The position numbers were made by a program, and so were the translations under genes. 8,504 bases of DNA from JANYJJ01 sp038241115 (GTDB taxonomy: Bacteria; Pseudomonadota; Gammaproteobacteria; Burkholderiales; Burkholderiaceae_C). The stretch is from the NCBI GenBank assembly GCA_038241115.1, contig JBBRGA010000144.1:1-8504 (forward strand), read 5' to 3'. Shown here piece after piece: positions 1-6,459 of this stretch. The notes beneath the pieces were generated by a model that was given only the letters and a program-made list of their open reading frames with translations, was not told where the DNA came from and did not search any database. The stretch's first letter is position 1, and the number at the start of each line of letters is the position of its first letter.

Positions 1-143
1 CGCGCAAACGGTGGCCAACGACCACATCGGGCCAGCCAACGAGACAGTGGTTGCCAGCCCCATTCTTCGACCAACAGCACTGCGCCCGCCAAAAACAGCA
101 ACACGGTGCGCAAGCCGTGCCAGGCCCGCTTGAAAAACATCAT
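1..143 (-). CDS. Small membrane protein of unknown function (partial, N-terminus only)
   Basis: Minus-strand frame opening with two consecutive ATG codons (143-141 and 140-138) and staying open to the window edge, giving 47 visible residues. Residues 11-25 (LRTVLLFLAGAVLLV) form one hydrophobic segment after a basic start (K5, R6, R12), so the N-terminus is probably inserted in the inner membrane. It is followed by VEEWGW (25-30), a motif I associate from memory with short uncharacterised membrane proteins of Comamonadaceae; that family link is inference. No Shine-Dalgarno precedes the start. Upstream in frame there is a TGA with no ATG, GTG or TTG between it and 143, so this start is forced. 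A TACAAT hexamer ends 6 nt before ATG, which suggests a leaderless transcript. It lies 82 nt downstream of the 155-residue gene on the same strand. The function is unknown. Confidence 0.7.
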   Translation of the reverse strand, partial: MMFFKRAWHGLRTVLLFLAGAVLLVEEWGWQPLSRWLARCGRWPPFA

Positions 144-149
144 CGATAG

Positions 150-155
150 ATTGTA
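150..155 (-). promoter_or_regulatory. Putative -10 box of a leaderless start
   Basis: On the minus strand TACAAT (5 of 6 matches to TATAAT) is followed by six bases and then ATG at 143, which places the expected transcription start on the A of the start codon. No good -35 hexamer is visible 16-18 nt further upstream, so this rests on the -10 match, the spacing and the absence of a ribosome-binding site. Confidence 0.4.
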
Positions 156-225
156 GGAAGCAGTCGATTGATGACGGGCAGTGCCAGCGAATACCGATCG
201 GTGTCAGCGCTCGTTCGATCTAAGC

Positions 226-693
226 TCAAAGACCGTACAGCTTTTGGCTTGCTCTTGCGGCAGCGGGCAGGCCCTTGCGCTCACGAATCTGATTGATGAC
301 CCTGGTCGCCACTTCAGTCAACTCTTCAGTGGTGCTGGCCTTGTCCACCGCCAATGTCAGCGTGAAGCCCCGCAGCCCGAGTTCGCTGGAGATGAGTTGG
401 GTGAGTGCGGTGGTGAACTCGGCGTAGCTCAGGGGCGCGCGCTGCGCAGGCGGCATTTCATTGGCCGCATCCACTGTCGCCGCCGGTTTGCCGGCTGCGC
501 TCGCCGGTTCGATCAAGCCCAAGGCTTGCAACGAATCGAAATCGGCCGGGCTGGTGCCTTTGACGTTTTGCAGCAAGCCGTCGTCGGGTTTCAGGCCGTC
601 GATCAACAACAGCAAATTGCGCTTTGCTCTGTCATTGACAAGTCGGCGCGCCTGAATTTCAGCGCGCCCCGCATCGGTTTTTGTCCAGATCAT
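226..693 (-). CDS. Conserved-looking hypothetical protein, 155 aa
   Basis: Intact minus-strand gene starting at ATG 693 with a good ribosome-binding site (AGAGGAA) just upstream and ending in TGA at 226. The protein has two parts joined by an Ala/Pro-rich linker. The N-terminal part, residues 1-63, is helical with a basic patch (RAEIQARR, 10-17) and reads like the compact winged-helix-like modules seen in several Burkholderiales proteins of unknown role (RNLLLLIDG at 25-33, LQALGLIEP at 55-63); that resemblance is by eye only. Linker residues are about 64-86. The C-terminal part, 88-155, is mixed helix/strand (LGLRGFTLTLAVDKA, 105-119). There is no signal peptide or membrane segment, so it is probably cytoplasmic. 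It follows fadD on the same strand, but the strong terminator at 794-821 separates them, so it probably has its own promoter. I do not recognise a function. Confidence 0.8.
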   Translation of the reverse strand: MIWTKTDAGRAEIQARRLVNDRAKRNLLLLIDGLKPDDGLLQNVKGTSPADFDSLQALGLIEPASAAGKPAATVDAANEMPPAQRAPLSYAEFTTALTQLISSELGLRGFTLTLAVDKASTTEELTEVATRVINQIRERKGLPAAARASQKLYGL

Positions 694-709
694 TTGCTTT
701 TCCTCTGGA

Positions 710-724
710 GGCCAAGGCTTGGCC
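710..724. repeat. Short perfect inverted repeat upstream of the 155-aa gene
   Basis: GGCCAAG-G-CTTGGCC is a 7-bp inverted repeat around a single central base, 16 bases before the ATG at 693 and just upstream of its ribosome-binding site. The position would suit an operator or a 5' leader hairpin, but palindromes of this size occur by chance in GC-rich DNA. Confidence 0.35.
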
Positions 725-793
725 GAAGTTGCTGCCTCGTGACGCCAAGATGCTGCCTAGAGCAGTATGAACGTCAGTGTGACGAAACAAAAT

Positions 794-821
794 AAAAAAA
801 GCCATGCATGCGCATGGCTTT
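794..821 (-). terminator. Rho-independent terminator of fadD
   Basis: Read on the minus strand, a perfect 10-bp stem (AAAGCCATGC / GCATGGCTTT) closes a 4-base loop and runs into seven consecutive T residues (794-800). It lies about 46 nt beyond the fadD stop. A weaker two-part inverted repeat (GGGCC and TTGG paired with CCAA and GGCCC, 837-866) lies between the stop and this hairpin. The polarity of the T tract shows it serves minus-strand transcription and isolates the 155-residue gene from fadD. Confidence 0.88.
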
Positions 822-867
822 ACTTGGCTTGGCTTTGGGCCACGGTTGGCGTTGCCCAAGCGGCCCA

Positions 868-2541
868 TCAAACTTTGTCGCGCAACTCGCGACGCAAGAT
901 TTTGCCCACGGGTGACTTGGGCAAGTCGGTCCGGAACTCGATCAGCTTGGGCCGCTTGTAACCCGTCAACTGGGTCTCGCAGTAGGCGCGGACGTGGGCT
1001 TCGGTGACGCTTTGGTCACTGCGAACGATCACCAATTTCACCGCTTCGCCTGCCTTGGCATCGGGCACTCCGACTGCGGCACATTCCATGATGCCCGGCA
1101 TCTGCGTGACCACGTCTTCTACTTCGTTTGGATACACATTGAAGCCGCTGACCAAGATCATGTCTTTCTTGCGATCGACGATTTTGAACGCGCCGTCGGC
1201 GTCGACGGTGCCGATGTCGCCAGTGCGGAAGAAGCCGTCGGCGGTCATGACTTTGGCGGTTTCATCGGGCCGCTGCCAATAACCGGCCATGACCTGTGGG
1301 CCTCGGATCGCGATTTCGCCCGGCGTGCCCATCGGCACCTCGGCACCGTCATCGTCGAGCAAGACGAGTTCGGTGTTGGAAACCGGGAAACCGATGTTGC
1401 CGGTGAAGTTGGCGTTGTCCACCAAGGTGCACGTGGCCGTGGGGCTGGTCTCAGACAAGCCGTAGCCCTCGGCGATGCTGCAGCCGGTTTTCTCAAACCA
1501 CAGTTTGGCTGTGGCGCTTTGCACCGCCATGCCGCCGCCCACAGAGATCACCAGACTCCGCCAGTTCACGGTTTCGAATTCGGGGTGATGGGCCATCGCG
1601 TTGAACAGCGTGTTCACGGCTGGGAAGCTGTGAAATTTTTGCCCTTTCAACTCTTTGAACATGGCCGGCAAATCGCGTGGGTTGGCCACCAGAATGTTGC
1701 AGCCGCCCATGCGCATCACCAGCATCATGTTGGTGTTGAAGCCGAAGATGTGATACAGCGGCAAGGCACAAATGGTGACGATTTGCTCGCCAGCTGGGAT
1801 CCGTTTCAGGGCCGGTTGGTACCAAGCTTCGGCCTGCAAGACGTTGGCCACCAAGTTGCGATGCAAGAGCACCGCGCCTTTGCTTACGCCGGTGGTGCCG
1901 CCGGTGTACTGCAACACCGCAATGTCGTCCAGACCGACATTCGCGGGCTTGAAGCTTTTGCCCCGGCCCTGGGCGATGGCGTCAGAAAAGCGCACCGCGC
2001 CGGGCAGCTCGAAGGCGGGCACCATCTTTTTGACGTTGCGGATCACGTAGTTGACAAGCAGGCTTTTCGGGAAGCCCAGCATGTCACCCAGCGCGGTGAT
2101 GATGATCTTTTTGGTGGGCACCGCGGCAAGCACCTTTTGCAAAACCGACGCGAAGTTTTCAACAATCACGATGGCCTTGGCGCCCGAGTCTTTTAATTGG
2201 TGCTCGAGCTCGCGCGGGGTGTACAGCGGGTTCACGTTCACCACCACGTAGCCGGCGCGCAAGATGGCGGCCACAGCCACGGGGTACTGCGGCACGTTGG
2301 GCATCATGATGGCGATGCGGTCGCCTTTGTCCAGGCCCAGCGTTTGCAAGTACGCCGCCATCGCGCTTGATAAGTCAGCCACCTCGCCGTAAGTGATGAC
2401 CTTGCCCATAAATCGGTAAGCAGGCAAGTCACGGTATTTTTTGAAGCTGTCTTCCATGAGAGACACCAGCGACGAATACTGTTCGACGTCGATGTTTGCT
2501 GGCACTTCTTTGGGGTAGTGCTTCAGCCAATTTTTTTCCAT
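868..2541 (-). CDS. fadD: Long-chain-fatty-acid--CoA ligase
   Basis: A 557-residue ANL-superfamily adenylate-forming enzyme. It activates fatty acids: ATP + fatty acid + CoA gives acyl-CoA + AMP + PPi, through an acyl-adenylate, feeding beta-oxidation or phospholipid synthesis from the cytoplasmic face of the membrane. Visible motifs in order: P-loop YTGGTTGVSKG (212-222); substrate-side SFPAVNTLF (305-313); GYGLSETSP (359-367); RTGDIG (439-444) with the ATP-ribose-binding Asp442; the fatty-acyl-CoA synthetase signature from about 437 to 470, including DRKKDMILVSGFN; and the C-terminal catalytic lysine in PVGKILRREL (Lys547). Length matches the FadD family. The start is ATG 2541 with GGAG 6 nt upstream; the stop TGA is at 868. 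It is flanked by terminators at both ends, so it looks monocistronic. No damage is visible. Exact chain-length preference cannot be read from sequence. Confidence 0.95.
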   Translation of the reverse strand: MEKNWLKHYPKEVPANIDVEQYSSLVSLMEDSFKKYRDLPAYRFMGKVITYGEVADLSSAMAAYLQTLGLDKGDRIAIMMPNVPQYPVAVAAILRAGYVVVNVNPLYTPRELEHQLKDSGAKAIVIVENFASVLQKVLAAVPTKKIIITALGDMLGFPKSLLVNYVIRNVKKMVPAFELPGAVRFSDAIAQGRGKSFKPANVGLDDIAVLQYTGGTTGVSKGAVLLHRNLVANVLQAEAWYQPALKRIPAGEQIVTICALPLYHIFGFNTNMMLVMRMGGCNILVANPRDLPAMFKELKGQKFHSFPAVNTLFNAMAHHPEFETVNWRSLVISVGGGMAVQSATAKLWFEKTGCSIAEGYGLSETSPTATCTLVDNANFTGNIGFPVSNTELVLLDDDGAEVPMGTPGEIAIRGPQVMAGYWQRPDETAKVMTADGFFRTGDIGTVDADGAFKIVDRKKDMILVSGFNVYPNEVEDVVTQMPGIMECAAVGVPDAKAGEAVKLVIVRSDQSVTEAHVRAYCETQLTGYKRPKLIEFRTDLPKSPVGKILRRELRDKV

Positions 2542-2736
2542 GAGGAGCTCCGGGGTCGTTGTGCAAGCGGCGGGAGCCGCGCTGCAGCCGATTCTGACGG
2601 ATGGCTGACGTCGCAGGGATCGGGGAATTCGATAGCGCGCAGCGGCGACTGCACATTGAAAAGAGCCTGTCGGTGCAGGCTCTTTTTGATCTGGCGCCGC
2701 ATCGAGAGGCGGCGGCAGTGACGATTTGACGTCTGA
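2542..2736. other. Intergenic region between pntB and fadD
   Basis: These 195 bases hold the pntB terminator and must hold the fadD promoter on the minus strand. I could not find a convincing -35/-10 pair for fadD. No small gene or RNA is supportable here. Confidence 0.6.
2659..2686 (-). terminator. Terminator after pntB
   Basis: An 11-bp perfect stem (AAAAGAGCCTG / CAGGCTCTTTT) around a 6-base loop, about 50 nt past the pntB stop. On the minus strand the stem ends in CTCTTTTC, a modest T tract; the other side is also T-rich on the plus strand, so it may stop transcription from both directions. It separates the pnt operon from fadD. Confidence 0.8.
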
Positions 2737-4188
2737 TTACTCGACGGCTTTCACCATGTCCTCGATCACCTTTTTCGCGTCGCCGAAGACCATCATCGTC
2801 TTGTCCATATAGAACAGTTCGTTGTCCAAACCAGCGTAGCCCGCCGCCATGGAGCGTTTGTTGACGATGATGGTTTTGGCTTTGTAGGCTTCCAGGATCG
2901 GCATGCCGTAAATGGCGCTGCCTTTGGTGTGGGCGGCGGGGTTGACGACGTCGTTGGCGCCCAAGATGATGGCCACATCGGCCTGGCCAAACTCGCCGTT
3001 GATGTCCTCCATCTCGAAGACTTGGTCGTAAGGCACTTCGGCCTCGGCCAGCAGCACGTTCATGTGGCCGGGCATGCGGCCTGCCACCGGGTGAATCGCG
3101 TATTTCACGGTGATGCCTTTGGCCGTCAGCTTCAGTGCCAGTTCTTTCACCGCATGTTGAGCGCGCGCCACGGCCAAACCGTAGCCGGGAACGATGATCA
3201 CGGTTTCGGCGTTGCCCAGCACAAAGGCGGCGTCGTCGGCGCTGCCGCTTTTGACCGGACGCGCCTCGGGTTTGCCTCCCGCAGCGGAGGTTGCTTCACC
3301 TCCGAAGCCGCCCAAAATCACGTTGAAGAAAGAGCGGTTCATGGCCTTGCACATGATGTAGCTCAGGATCGCGCCCGACGAGCCCACCAGCGAGCCGGCC
3401 ACGATCAACATGGCATTGTTCAAGCTGAAACCAATGCCTGCCGCAGCCCAACCCGAGTAGCTGTTGAGCATCGACACCACCACCGGCATGTCCGCGCCGC
3501 CAATCGGGATGATGATGAGCACGCCCATCACAAACGCCAGGGCCAGCATCGCAAAAAACGCTGTCCAGTTGCCGGTGAATGTGAACACCAAGCCCAAGCC
3601 CAGCATGGTCAATCCCAGCACCAGGTTCAACTTGTGCTGGCCTGCAAACTGCACCGGCGCGCCTTGGAACAAACGAAACTTGTACTTGCCGCTGAGCTTG
3701 CCGAACGCGATCACCGAGCCGCTGAAAGTGACCGCGCCGATGGCCGCCCCCAGGAACAACTCGAGCCGGTTGCCCGACGGAATTTCCAGGCCCTTGGCCA
3801 CGATGCCAAACGCATACGGCTCTGCCACCGCTGCCACCGCAATGAACACCGCCGCCAGGCCGATCATGCTGTGCATGAACGCGACCAGTTCGGGCATCTT
3901 GGTCATCTCCACCCGCTTGGCCATCAACGTGCCGACCGAGCCGCCCACGACCAGCGCGCCGAACACGTAAAGCAAACCACCGGTGCTGCCGGTGCCCGAG
4001 CCCGTGACCCCTGACTGGCTGCCCAGGCGCACGATCAGTGCGGCGGTGGTGGCCACGGCAATGCCCATGCCGACCATGCCAAACAAGTTGCCGCGTATCG
4101 AGGTGGTCGGGTGGCTCAGGCCCTTCAGCGCCTGGATGAAGCAAACGCTGGCGACCAAATAAAGCAGGGTGACCAAATTGAGGCTCAT
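2737..4188 (-). CDS. pntB: NAD(P) transhydrogenase subunit beta
   Basis: A 483-residue beta subunit of the proton-translocating transhydrogenase (NADH + NADP+ coupled to inward proton movement gives NAD+ + NADPH). The N-terminal ~295 residues are the membrane domain (dII), with many hydrophobic helices (for example 1-20, 36-54, 71-90, 107-123, 143-162, 186-226, 234-278). It includes the conserved membrane histidine in AFMHSMIGLAA (His106), the equivalent of E. coli beta-His91. A flexible Gly/Ala/Lys linker (about 296-318) leads to the soluble NADP(H)-binding domain dIII (from about 325): PGYGLAVARAQ (334-344), HPVAGRMPGHMNVLLAEA (366-383), ILGANDVVNPAA (408-419) and NKRSMAAGYAG (443-453). Length is normal for the family. 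ATG 4188 overlaps the pntAB stop as ATGA, a sign of translational coupling, and GGGGGA lies just upstream. It is the last gene of the operon. Confidence 0.96.
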   Translation of the reverse strand: MSLNLVTLLYLVASVCFIQALKGLSHPTTSIRGNLFGMVGMGIAVATTAALIVRLGSQSGVTGSGTGSTGGLLYVFGALVVGGSVGTLMAKRVEMTKMPELVAFMHSMIGLAAVFIAVAAVAEPYAFGIVAKGLEIPSGNRLELFLGAAIGAVTFSGSVIAFGKLSGKYKFRLFQGAPVQFAGQHKLNLVLGLTMLGLGLVFTFTGNWTAFFAMLALAFVMGVLIIIPIGGADMPVVVSMLNSYSGWAAAGIGFSLNNAMLIVAGSLVGSSGAILSYIMCKAMNRSFFNVILGGFGGEATSAAGGKPEARPVKSGSADDAAFVLGNAETVIIVPGYGLAVARAQHAVKELALKLTAKGITVKYAIHPVAGRMPGHMNVLLAEAEVPYDQVFEMEDINGEFGQADVAIILGANDVVNPAAHTKGSAIYGMPILEAYKAKTIIVNKRSMAAGYAGLDNELFYMDKTMMVFGDAKKVIEDMVKAVE

Positions 4189-4508
4189 TGCTTTTCCCCC
4201 ATCGCAGCGACGACTTTCTTTTCTTTCTTCTTGAACATTTCCAGCATGCGCCGCGTCACCAGAAAGCCGCCAAACACATTCACCGCCGCAAGCGCCACCG
4301 CCAGCACGCCCATGGTTTGACCGAGCGCGGTTTCAGTCAGCGCCGCTGCCAACATGGCACCTACGATGACGATGGCCGAAATGGCGTTGGTCACCGCCAT
4401 CAGCGGCGTGTGCAGCGCGGGTGTGACGGTCCACACCACGTGGTAGCCCACGTAGATGGCCAACACGAAGATGATGAGATTGACGATGGTGGGAGAAACG
4501 GCTTCCAT
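4185..4508 (-). CDS. pntAB: NAD(P) transhydrogenase alpha subunit, membrane part (PntAB)
   Basis: A 107-residue protein matching the membrane C-terminal portion of the alpha subunit, encoded separately as in Rhodospirillum rubrum, whereas E. coli fuses it to the NAD-binding part. Three hydrophobic helices are visible at about 8-26, 34-57 and 66-87, followed by a lysine-rich cytoplasmic tail (FKKKEKK). It helps form the proton channel with PntB. I chose ATG 4508 because AGGAG lies 6 nt upstream and the protein then begins MEAVSPTIVN, as expected for the family. The frame is open back to a GTG at 4592 next to the pntAA stop, but that would add 28 non-conserved-looking residues without a good ribosome-binding site. 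There is an 84-nt gap from pntAA and a 4-nt ATGA overlap with pntB. Confidence 0.93.
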   Translation of the reverse strand: MEAVSPTIVNLIIFVLAIYVGYHVVWTVTPALHTPLMAVTNAISAIVIVGAMLAAALTETALGQTMGVLAVALAAVNVFGGFLVTRRMLEMFKKKEKKVVAAMGEKQ

Positions 4509-4592
4509 GGGAGGCTCCTGCGAATGCTTTTTGGTTTGGGTCTTGGCGGCTCGGCTTGCTGAGTCCATAACGAAGAACGAGAAGAACAGCAC

Positions 4593-5735
4593 CTATTTGC
4601 GCTTGACTTCCCCGCCCTGCGTCATCAGGCAAGCGGCCACGATGTCGTCGTCCATGGGCACGTTGAATGCGCCCTCTTTGGTGATCACGAGCTTCAAAAA
4701 ATCGAGCACGTTGCGGGCATACAGCGCGCTGGCGTCGGCCGCCACCAAAGAGGCCAGATTGGTCTCGCCAATCAGCGTCACGCCGTGCTTGATCACGGTT
4801 TTGTCGGCCTCGCTGAGGGGGCAGTTGCCGCCCTTCATCTCCCCGTTCAAGTCGGGACCTTTGCCGGCTGCGATGTCCACGATCACCGAGCCCGGCTTCA
4901 TGCTTTTCACCATGTCTTCGGTGATCAGCGTGGGCGCAGCGCGTCCGGGGATCAGCGCGGTGGAAATCACGATGTCGGCCGCGGCCACGCGCTTGGCCAC
5001 CTCGGCTTTTTGACGGTCCAGCCAGCTTTGAGGCATGGGCTTGGCATAACCGCCCACACCCACTGCGGCTTCTTTTTCCTCGGGCGTGTCGTAGCTCACG
5101 TCGATGAATTTGCCGCCGAGTGACTCGACCTGCTCTTTCACGCTGGGCCGTACATCGGACGCTTCGATCACCGCGCCCAAGCGCTTGGCCGTGGCAATGG
5201 CCTGCAAGCCCGCCACGCCCACGCCGAGAATGACCACGCGCGCGGCTTTCACCGTGCCTGCGGCGGTCATCAGCATCGGGAAAAACCGTTGGTAGGCATC
5301 GGCCGCAATCATCACCGCCTTGTAGCCCGCGATGTTGGCCTGCGATGACAGCACGTCCATGCTTTGCGCGCGCGTCGTGCGCGGTGCGGCTTCAAGTGCA
5401 AAGCTGGTCAGACCGGCGCTGGCCATGCGCTGCAAGCCGTCGCGATCAAACGGGTTGAGCATGCCGACCAAGGCAGCGCCCGATTTGAAATGCGGCATTT
5501 CAGCGTCGCTGGGTGCGCGCACTTTCAACACCAGTTCGCAGCCAAAAGCACCTGCCGCGTCGGTGATTTCTGCGCCCGCCGCCGCGTAAGCCGCATCGGT
5601 CACGCTGGCACCGATGCCAGCGCCTGACTGAACCTTGATGGTGTGGCCTTGGGCCTTGAGCTTCTTCGCCGTTTCAGGCGTTATAGCCACCCGCGTTTCG
5701 CCTTGCGTTGTTTCAAGCGGAACCCCGATCAACAT
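4593..5735 (-). CDS. pntAA: NAD(P) transhydrogenase alpha subunit, NAD-binding part (PntAA)
   Basis: A 380-residue soluble domain dI of transhydrogenase, related to alanine dehydrogenase; it binds NAD(H) on the cytoplasmic side and passes hydride to NADP+ held by PntB. Visible signatures: the N-terminal GVPLETTQGETRVAITP (4-20); the RAQSMD loop (122-127), which reaches into the active site in R. rubrum dI; LSSQANIAGYKAV (129-141); the Rossmann dinucleotide motif VVILGVGVAGLQAI (167-180; G171, G173, G176) followed by the acidic strand end EASDVRP (191-197); and VIVDIAAGKGPDLNGE (284-299). Length is normal for the split subunit. The start is ATG 5735 with AGAGGA about 8 nt upstream; the stop TAG is at 4593. 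It is the first gene of the operon pntAA-pntAB-pntB. No domain is missing from the three-gene set. Confidence 0.96.
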   Translation of the reverse strand: MLIGVPLETTQGETRVAITPETAKKLKAQGHTIKVQSGAGIGASVTDAAYAAAGAEITDAAGAFGCELVLKVRAPSDAEMPHFKSGAALVGMLNPFDRDGLQRMASAGLTSFALEAAPRTTRAQSMDVLSSQANIAGYKAVMIAADAYQRFFPMLMTAAGTVKAARVVILGVGVAGLQAIATAKRLGAVIEASDVRPSVKEQVESLGGKFIDVSYDTPEEKEAAVGVGGYAKPMPQSWLDRQKAEVAKRVAAADIVISTALIPGRAAPTLITEDMVKSMKPGSVIVDIAAGKGPDLNGEMKGGNCPLSEADKTVIKHGVTLIGETNLASLVAADASALYARNVLDFLKLVITKEGAFNVPMDDDIVAACLMTQGGEVKRK

Positions 5736-5900
5736 AAAAGCTTCCTCTCAAGACGCTGCGCGCCTGATTGTTTTTGACAGTTTTCAAACAGCCCGCGAGC
5801 TTACACAAAGATCGACGCTTGACACTTGGTGCATCCACAGCGCAGGCCTGCCCTGCACTTGGCGCCGTCGATGCGCGCTGGCCGCTTTCATAATGCCGCC
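5736..5900. other. Divergent intergenic region between pntAA and the NUDIX gene
   Basis: These 165 bases separate two divergent transcription units and must carry the pnt promoter on the minus strand. Two TTGACA hexamers occur on the plus strand (5774-5779 and 5819-5824), but neither has a fitting -10 element at 16-18 nt. An imperfect inverted repeat (TTTGA-N6-TCAAA, about 5773-5788) is visible. No small gene is supportable. Confidence 0.5.
5889..5894 (+). promoter_or_regulatory. Putative -10 box of a leaderless start (NUDIX gene)
   Basis: CATAAT (5 of 6 matches to TATAAT) is followed by six bases and then the ATG at 5901, and no Shine-Dalgarno is present. The expected transcription start falls on the start codon. 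No -35 hexamer at normal spacing is obvious. Confidence 0.4.
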
Positions 5901-6446
5901 ATGACCCGCATGTGGAAACCCAGTGTCACCGTCGCCGCCATCATCAGCCGTACGCTTGACGGGGCGCAACAGTTTTTGCTGGTGGAAGAACACACGCCCG
6001 AGGGGCTGAGGTTGAACAACCCGGCGGGGCATTTGGACCCCGAAGAGTCGCCGCAGCAGGGCGTGGTGCGTGAGGCGTTGGAAGAGACAACCTGCACTTT
6101 CACGCCCACCTGTTTGGTGGGCACCTACCTGTCACGTTTTCAGCGCCCCTCCACCGGCGATGACGTGACCTACGTGCGCTTCGCGTTTGGCGGCACTGTG
6201 GGCATGCCGAACCCGGCCCTTTCGCTGGACCGCGGCATCGTGCGCACGTTGTGGCTGACGCTGTCTGAACTGCGCGCCAGCGTGGCACGCCACCGCAGCC
6301 CTTTGGTGCTGCGGTGTGTAGAGGACTTTGTGGCGGGACAGGCCTATCCGTTGGAATCGATCACCACCGATGCGTCGGTTTATTTGTCGACGCCAAAACC
6401 AAAGACAAAGCCAAAGCCGAGACCAAAGCCCGAACAGAAGCAGTGA
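5901..6446 (+). CDS. NUDIX hydrolase
   Basis: A 181-residue NUDIX protein; the family hydrolyses nucleoside diphosphates linked to another moiety, using Mg2+ held by the NUDIX-box glutamates. The box runs from G43 to about C65: GHLDPEE (43-49), then REALEETT (57-64), with Glu58, Glu61 and Glu62 as metal ligands. The canonical Gly near the end of the box is Thr64 here. Layout resembles NudJ-like phosphatases: a short N-terminal strand (KPSVTVAAIIS) and LLVEEHT before the box. The last ~18 residues form a Lys/Pro-rich tail (PKPKTKPKPRPKP) encoded by imperfect hexanucleotide repeats. I chose ATG 5901 (MTRMWKPS) because upstream in-frame starts (TTG 5826) add 25 residues unlike the family. mnmA lies downstream on the same strand, 356 bp away. 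The substrate is unknown; tRNA-related or nucleotide-cleaning roles would both fit. Translation may be leaderless. Confidence 0.9.
   Translation: MTRMWKPSVTVAAIISRTLDGAQQFLLVEEHTPEGLRLNNPAGHLDPEESPQQGVVREALEETTCTFTPTCLVGTYLSRFQRPSTGDDVTYVRFAFGGTVGMPNPALSLDRGIVRTLWLTLSELRASVARHRSPLVLRCVEDFVAGQAYPLESITTDASVYLSTPKPKTKPKPRPKPEQKQ
6392..6430 (+). repeat. Imperfect hexanucleotide repeat coding a Lys-Pro tail
   Basis: Several degenerate copies of a 6-base unit close to CCAAAG run in frame at the 3' end of the NUDIX gene and produce alternating Lys-Pro or Lys-Thr residues. Such units can gain or lose copies by replication slippage without breaking the frame. Confidence 0.6.
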
Positions 6447-6459
6447 TCAGCCCGCCGAT

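Noticed and set aside
193..202. ACCGATCGGT, a 10-bp perfect palindrome between the 155-residue gene and the left-edge gene
   Set aside because: Short, no partner site nearby, and not placed against a recognised promoter; likely chance.
181..795. Plus-strand frame of 204 codons over the 155-residue gene
   Set aside because: Its translation is compositionally odd, no ribosome-binding site is evident, and it runs through the minus-strand gene and the region before it; the minus-strand gene has a proper start and Shine-Dalgarno.
994..2196. Long open frame (400 codons) on the plus strand opposite fadD
   Set aside because: It is antisense to fadD, His/Gly/Val-rich with no recognisable domain; such shadows are expected in GC-rich DNA when the real gene uses G/C in third positions.
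2929..4014. Long plus-strand frame (361 codons) and a minus-strand frame at 3296-4144 within pntB
   Set aside because: Both lie entirely inside pntB, which has full family motifs; their His/Arg/Gln-rich translations are typical of shadow frames.
4509..4592. Upstream extension of pntAB to a GTG at 4592
   Set aside because: It adds 28 residues unlike the family and has no good ribosome-binding site, whereas ATG 4508 has AGGAG at proper spacing.
5774..5824. Two perfect TTGACA hexamers on the plus strand as NUDIX promoters
   Set aside because: Neither has a plausible -10 element 16-18 nt downstream, and the transcripts would begin well before the favoured start; kept only as a note in the intergenic entry.
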